Shown here piece after piece: positions 6,002 through 6,857 of a DNA stretch of 6,857 nucleotides; within the stretch, counting starts at the first letter, position 1; each line of letters starts with the position of its first letter. Under the pieces are notes generated by a model that worked only from the letters and a program-made list of their open reading frames with translations, searched no databases and was not told the origin of the DNA. A program made the position numbers and the translations under genes. Origin of the DNA: a bacterium (GTDB lineage Bacteria > Desulfobacterota > Deferrisomatia > Deferrisomatales > BM512); the NCBI GenBank assembly GCA_009724975.1, contig SRXB01000110.1:1-6857 (forward strand), in the 5' to 3' direction.

Positions 6002-6857
6002 ATATCATCGACCGCGCCGAGGCTCTGCGCCTCCTTCGGGAAGAGCCGCTTTTGAAGCTGGCCCGCCGCGCCGACGATATCCGGCGGGCGCTGCACCCCG
6101 AAAAAACCGTCACCTTCGTGGTGGACCGCAACATAAACTACTCCAACGTCTGCACCTGCCAGTGCAAGTTCTGCGCTTTCTGGCGCGCCCCGGGCGACGC
6201 GGAAGGGTATCTTCTCAGCCGCGAGGAGATTTTCGCCAAAATCGGGGAGCTGGTCGAGCAGGGAGGAACCCAGGTCCTGATGCAGGGCGGCCTCCACCCC
6301 GACCTCAAGATAGAGTGGTTCGAGGAGCTTTTTGGCGCCATCACAAAGCGCTTCCCCTCAATACGTCTCCACAGTCTCTCTCCCGCCGAAATTACACATA
6401 TCGCCAAAATCTCCGCTATTTCTATGGAGGATTGCCTGAAAAGGTTGCACAAGGCGGGGCTTGGCTCGATTCCGGGAGGCGGGGCCGAGGTTTTGGTCGA
6501 TGAGGTCCGCCAGGAGATAAGCCCCAATAAAATCGGCTGGAAAAAGTGGGCCGAGGTTATGGAAACGGCGCAGAAAATGGGGATGGTGACCACCGCGACT
6601 ATGATGTTCGGCTCCACCGAGCGCGACGAGGACATAATCGAGCACCTTTTTCGCCTGCGAGAGATACAGGAGCGCACCGGCGGCTTCACCGCATTCATCC
6701 CCTGGACCTTCCAGCCCGCCAACACCGAGCTTGGGCGCGAGGGGCAGGCGAAAGCCGCCAGCGCGGTTCGCTATCTTCGCGTCCTTGCCCTGTCGAGGGT
6801 CGTGCTGTACAATTTCAAAAGCGTTCAGGCCTCGTGGGTCACCCAGGGCGACAAAAT
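5998..6857 (+). CDS. mqnC: Cyclic dehypoxanthinyl futalosine synthase, radical SAM enzyme (3' end beyond window)
   Basis: MqnC abstracts hydrogen from dehypoxanthinyl futalosine and closes the ring to the spiro product that later becomes 1,4-dihydroxy-6-naphthoate. The 286 codons present include VVDRNINYSN (41-50) and the cluster-binding C52xxxC56xxC59, with an extra cysteine C54 inside the loop. QGGLHPDLKIEWFEELF (96-112), LHSLSPAEI (124-132), SIPGGGAEVLVDEVR (157-171), TTATMMFGSTE (198-208), and GGFTAFIPWTFQP (228-240) with QASWVTQG (277-284) follow. The PWTFQPxNT and QASWVTQG blocks separate it from MqnE. About 75-85 residues are probably missing at the right edge, judged by family length. 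ATG 5998 overlaps the mqnE stop as ATGA, and GGGGGAGG seven nt upstream is a strong ribosome site. Its similarity to MqnE over much of the length reflects known paralogy. Confidence 0.94.
   Translation, partial: MNIIDRAEALRLLREEPLLKLARRADDIRRALHPEKTVTFVVDRNINYSNVCTCQCKFCAFWRAPGDAEGYLLSREEIFAKIGELVEQGGTQVLMQGGLHPDLKIEWFEELFGAITKRFPSIRLHSLSPAEITHIAKISAISMEDCLKRLHKAGLGSIPGGGAEVLVDEVRQEISPNKIGWKKWAEVMETAQKMGMVTTATMMFGSTERDEDIIEHLFRLREIQERTGGFTAFIPWTFQPANTELGREGQAKAASAVRYLRVLALSRVVLYNFKSVQASWVTQGDK

Noticed and set aside
6138..6725. 195-codon minus-strand open frame inside mqnC
   Set aside because: It mirrors a conserved radical-SAM gene; the composition is Ser/Arg/Ile-rich as expected for an antisense shadow.

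Overview
The window is GC-rich, gene-dense bacterial chromosome. It carries parts of two genes at its edges, five complete genes and one probable gene remnant. The content is a futalosine-type menaquinone cluster, CvpA, a WrbA-like flavodoxin, a CDF metal exporter and GluRS. Together with the frequent GTG/ATGA signals and the codon bias towards G/C, this fits an anaerobic or microaerophilic respiring bacterium of the Desulfobacterota/deltaproteobacterial kind. That placement is inference from gene content; no taxonomic marker in the window settles it.

Layout from left to right. Positions 1-755 (minus) hold the first 251 codons of glutamyl-tRNA synthetase, which runs off the left edge. After a 202-bp divergent gap, 958-2010 (plus) encodes a CzcD-type cation diffusion facilitator with a His-rich N-terminus and a Cys/His-containing C-terminal tail. 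Convergent to it, and overlapping its last 75 bp, is the C-terminal half of a PepSY-associated membrane protein (1936-2226, minus), which looks 5'-truncated. A long imperfect palindrome (2302-2347) separates this remnant from a two-gene minus-strand operon. That operon is a CvpA-family membrane protein (2861-3379) followed 19 bp later by a WrbA-like flavodoxin (2359-2841). The divergent region 3380-3530 holds a plausible cvpA promoter and a perfect 9-bp inverted repeat.

The right half is all plus strand. Positions 3531-3947 encode a small uncharacterised protein with a zinc ribbon followed by five 10-residue repeats, each centred on a glutamine. After a 99-bp leader with interleaved inverted repeats comes a tightly coupled menaquinone operon: a UbiA-type prenyltransferase of the MqnP kind (4047-4925), aminofutalosine synthase MqnE (4922-6001) and cyclic dehypoxanthinyl futalosine synthase MqnC (5998 to the right edge). 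Both junctions are ATGA overlaps. MqnE and MqnC perform the two radical-SAM steps of the futalosine route. The prenyltransferase would attach the isoprenoid tail to the naphthoate head group made later in the pathway, so the operon combines head-group formation with membrane anchoring of the quinone.

I found no rRNA, tRNA, CRISPR array, insertion sequence or obvious defence system. The least explained items are the decapeptide-repeat zinc-ribbon protein, the antisense overlap that creates the tail of the metal exporter, and the intergenic palindromes.
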